From: JBAXHO01 sp037138855
Lineage (GTDB): Bacteria; Patescibacteriota; Dojkabacteria; B142; OLB20
Length of the DNA stretch: 14,851 nt
Assembly: GCA_037138855.1 (NCBI GenBank)
Contig: JBAXHO010000039.1
Span: 1 to 14,851 of the forward strand
Reading direction: 5' to 3'
Part shown: positions 13,600 to 14,851 of the stretch, one piece after another
Layout: every line of letters begins with the position of its first letter
Numbering within the stretch: position 1 is the stretch's first letter
The notes under the pieces: generated by a model
Seen by the model: only the letters and a program-made list of their open reading frames with translations
The model's database searches: none
What the model was told of the DNA's origin: nothing
Position numbers and translations under genes: made by a program

Positions 13600-14580
13600 A
13601 TGAAAATAATATCAAAAGAAACACAATCCATTCTTGATTTAATTGGTAAATATGGTCCAATCAGGCCTTCTCAGTTAACTTTATTAGCAAAGATTTCAAA
13701 TAAAAATCTTCATAAACACTTAATTTATCTTAATGAAGGAAATTATATAAGTAAAATCGGTTCTCAACCAAAGACATTTTATATTAAAAATGAGAAGAAT
13801 ATATTTGATGCACTTACTTTCGATGCTCAAGATGAATTTATCGAACAAAATTACCTTACAGTATCTCCAGAAGGTCGACAAATTTATGGTAAGGAAGGAT
13901 TTCAATATTGGTGTAAAAAAGTTAAGGTCGATTACCAAAAGGAGAAAGTTCGTTATGTAAAACAGTTGAAGATATTTGCTAAGTTTAAAAAAGAACAGTT
14001 AATTAGTGCCAAGAAGAGAATTTTATCTGGGAAAGGCGCTTCATATTTAGATGATTTGTATTTCAGTGATTTTTATAATTTAGATTATTATGGCAAAACA
14101 AAGCTGGGACAACTAGTATATTTTGCAAAGACTTCACAGAATCGTGAGTTGGTAGGAATAATAGTAAAAATGATCAAGCCAGGATTACTTAACTTAATAA
14201 AAAAACAAAATATTCAATTTATCGCATACGTACCACCAACAATTGCTAGAAAAGTGCAATTTATGGATCTTTTGAAAAATAATTTGAATCTGGATTTATC
14301 TGAAATTACAGTCCAGAAAGTGAGGACAGCTACTATGATCCCTCAGAAAACGATTCGAAAACTGGAAGATCGGATAACTAACGCCCAAGTTTCAATTGCC
14401 ATAGATCCTAATCAAAAGATTAATGGAAATATTTTAATTGTTGACGATGCCACAGGCTCCGGTGCCACACTGAACGAAACAGCCAGGAAGATCCGAAATA
14501 TTGCCAGTTCAGATATTAAAATTTTTGGATATTCAGTGGTTGGGAGTTATAAGGGATTTGAGGTGATTAGTGAAGTTTAG
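13600..14580 (+). CDS. Winged-helix DNA-binding domain fused to a ComF-like phosphoribosyltransferase
   Basis: The protein has 326 residues. Residues 5-65 form a winged helix-turn-helix (LIGKYGPIRPSQLTLLAKIS, recognition helix about 34-46, wing IGSQPKTFYI). A helical linker at about 75-150 follows. The C-terminal part is a type I PRTase with the PRPP loop ILIVDDATGSGATL at 278-291. The segments VPPTIARKVQ (211-220), then PQKT (248-251) and DRITNA (257-262), match the ComF pattern, but the cysteine-rich N-domain of ComF is absent. By analogy with Bacillus PurR (wHTH plus PRTase fold, binds PRPP) it may be a nucleotide- or PRPP-sensing regulator; enzymatic activity is uncertain. I recall similar fusions in other CPR genomes, annotated as hypothetical. 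The gene is predicted to be leaderless and probably autoregulated through the upstream operator. Confidence 0.85.
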   Translation: MKIISKETQSILDLIGKYGPIRPSQLTLLAKISNKNLHKHLIYLNEGNYISKIGSQPKTFYIKNEKNIFDALTFDAQDEFIEQNYLTVSPEGRQIYGKEGFQYWCKKVKVDYQKEKVRYVKQLKIFAKFKKEQLISAKKRILSGKGASYLDDLYFSDFYNLDYYGKTKLGQLVYFAKTSQNRELVGIIVKMIKPGLLNLIKKQNIQFIAYVPPTIARKVQFMDLLKNNLNLDLSEITVQKVRTATMIPQKTIRKLEDRITNAQVSIAIDPNQKINGNILIVDDATGSGATLNETARKIRNIASSDIKIFGYSVVGSYKGFEVISEV

Positions 14581-14741
14581 AAGAGTAATGGTTTTTCGTA
14601 TGATTATGTATTCAAATTATTTCATGCAATGAACTGCAGGTATTTGGCATATTTGTTGCAGTCGATTTTAAGAAATATGATGTCTATACAGGACGGATGA
14701 GTTTATAGTAGTATTAAGTATATTTGTTAAATAATTGAATA

Positions 14742-14819
14742 ATGACTCCTGAAAAACAACTTCCTGTATTAGAGAAACCACCTATCCCAGAAACAGTTGA
14801 CCGGTACCCTGTAAAATAA
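14742..14819 (+). CDS. Possible 25-residue proline-rich small protein
   Basis: An ATG at 14742 opens a 25-codon frame closed by TAA at 14817-14819. The peptide starts MTPEKQLPVLEKPPIPET and is rich in proline, glutamate and lysine, a composition unlike random AT-rich noncoding translation. There is no Shine-Dalgarno, which is normal for this window, and only an AT-rich upstream stretch. It could be a real small gene, the remnant of a longer one, or chance. Confidence 0.3.
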   Translation: MTPEKQLPVLEKPPIPETVDRYPVK

Positions 14820-14851
14820 GATAGTTTTCTGAGAACATATATCTAGTTATT

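Noticed and set aside
1..14851. Alternative genetic code (UGA=Gly, code 25)
   Set aside because: TGA serves as the stop in comM, the DHH-like gene and the TMEM43-like gene at family-appropriate lengths, and no internal TGA occurs in the conserved genes.

Overview
The window is an AT-rich bacterial chromosome segment of about 14.9 kb holding eleven confident protein genes, one possible 25-codon gene, no rRNA or tRNA that I can recognise, and no transposase, phage gene or CRISPR array. It most likely comes from a member of the Candidate Phyla Radiation (Patescibacteria). The reasons are compact AT-rich genes, almost no Shine-Dalgarno sequences, and several protein types I remember as typical of that group: a TrmB-like regulator, an AAA/DUF4143 ATPase, a wHTH-phosphoribosyltransferase fusion, and a TMEM43-like membrane protein. 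This placement is inference, and I cannot name the lineage. TGA is used as a stop (comM, the DHH-like gene, the TMEM43-like gene), so the code is standard rather than the UGA=Gly code of Gracilibacteria.

Layout. 1-2400: an FtsK/SpoIIIE DNA translocase with its own promoter. 2400-3090: a perfect heptanucleotide tandem array in the probable leader of a NUDIX hydrolase gene. 3105-4118 (minus strand): a DHH-phosphoesterase-like protein that has lost its catalytic residues. Divergent from it, 4199-6624 is a two-gene unit: a membrane-anchored carboxypeptidase-regulatory/beta-propeller-like protein and a TrmB-type regulator. 6625-7111 is a 487-bp noncoding stretch rich in inverted repeats. 7112-8629 is comM/yifB, which converges on peptide deformylase (8698-9276, minus); the gap between them is filled by 20-bp repeats and a palindrome. 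9402-10595 is a TMEM43-like membrane protein closed by a strong terminator, followed by a YmdB-type phosphodiesterase (10694-11494). 11828-12100 is the HU gene, the only gene with a canonical ribosome-binding site, followed by a strong terminator. 12345-13466 is an AAA/DUF4143 ATPase. 13600-14580 is a winged-helix/ComF-like phosphoribosyltransferase fusion. The last 270 bp contain one possible small ORF.

How the genes work together. Three housekeeping themes are present: chromosome handling (FtsK, HU, ComM), protein maturation (Def) and nucleotide metabolism or signalling (NUDIX, YmdB, the PRTase). The most striking signal is regulatory. The wHTH-PRTase gene is preceded by a 42-bp block in which four copies of a 7-bp half-site alternate with promoter parts in exact 7-bp steps, and the predicted transcription start falls on the A of the ATG. 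This suggests an autoregulated, leaderless gene whose product may sense a PRPP-like ligand. The same -10-to-ATG geometry appears at def, and a very short leader is predicted for ftsK.
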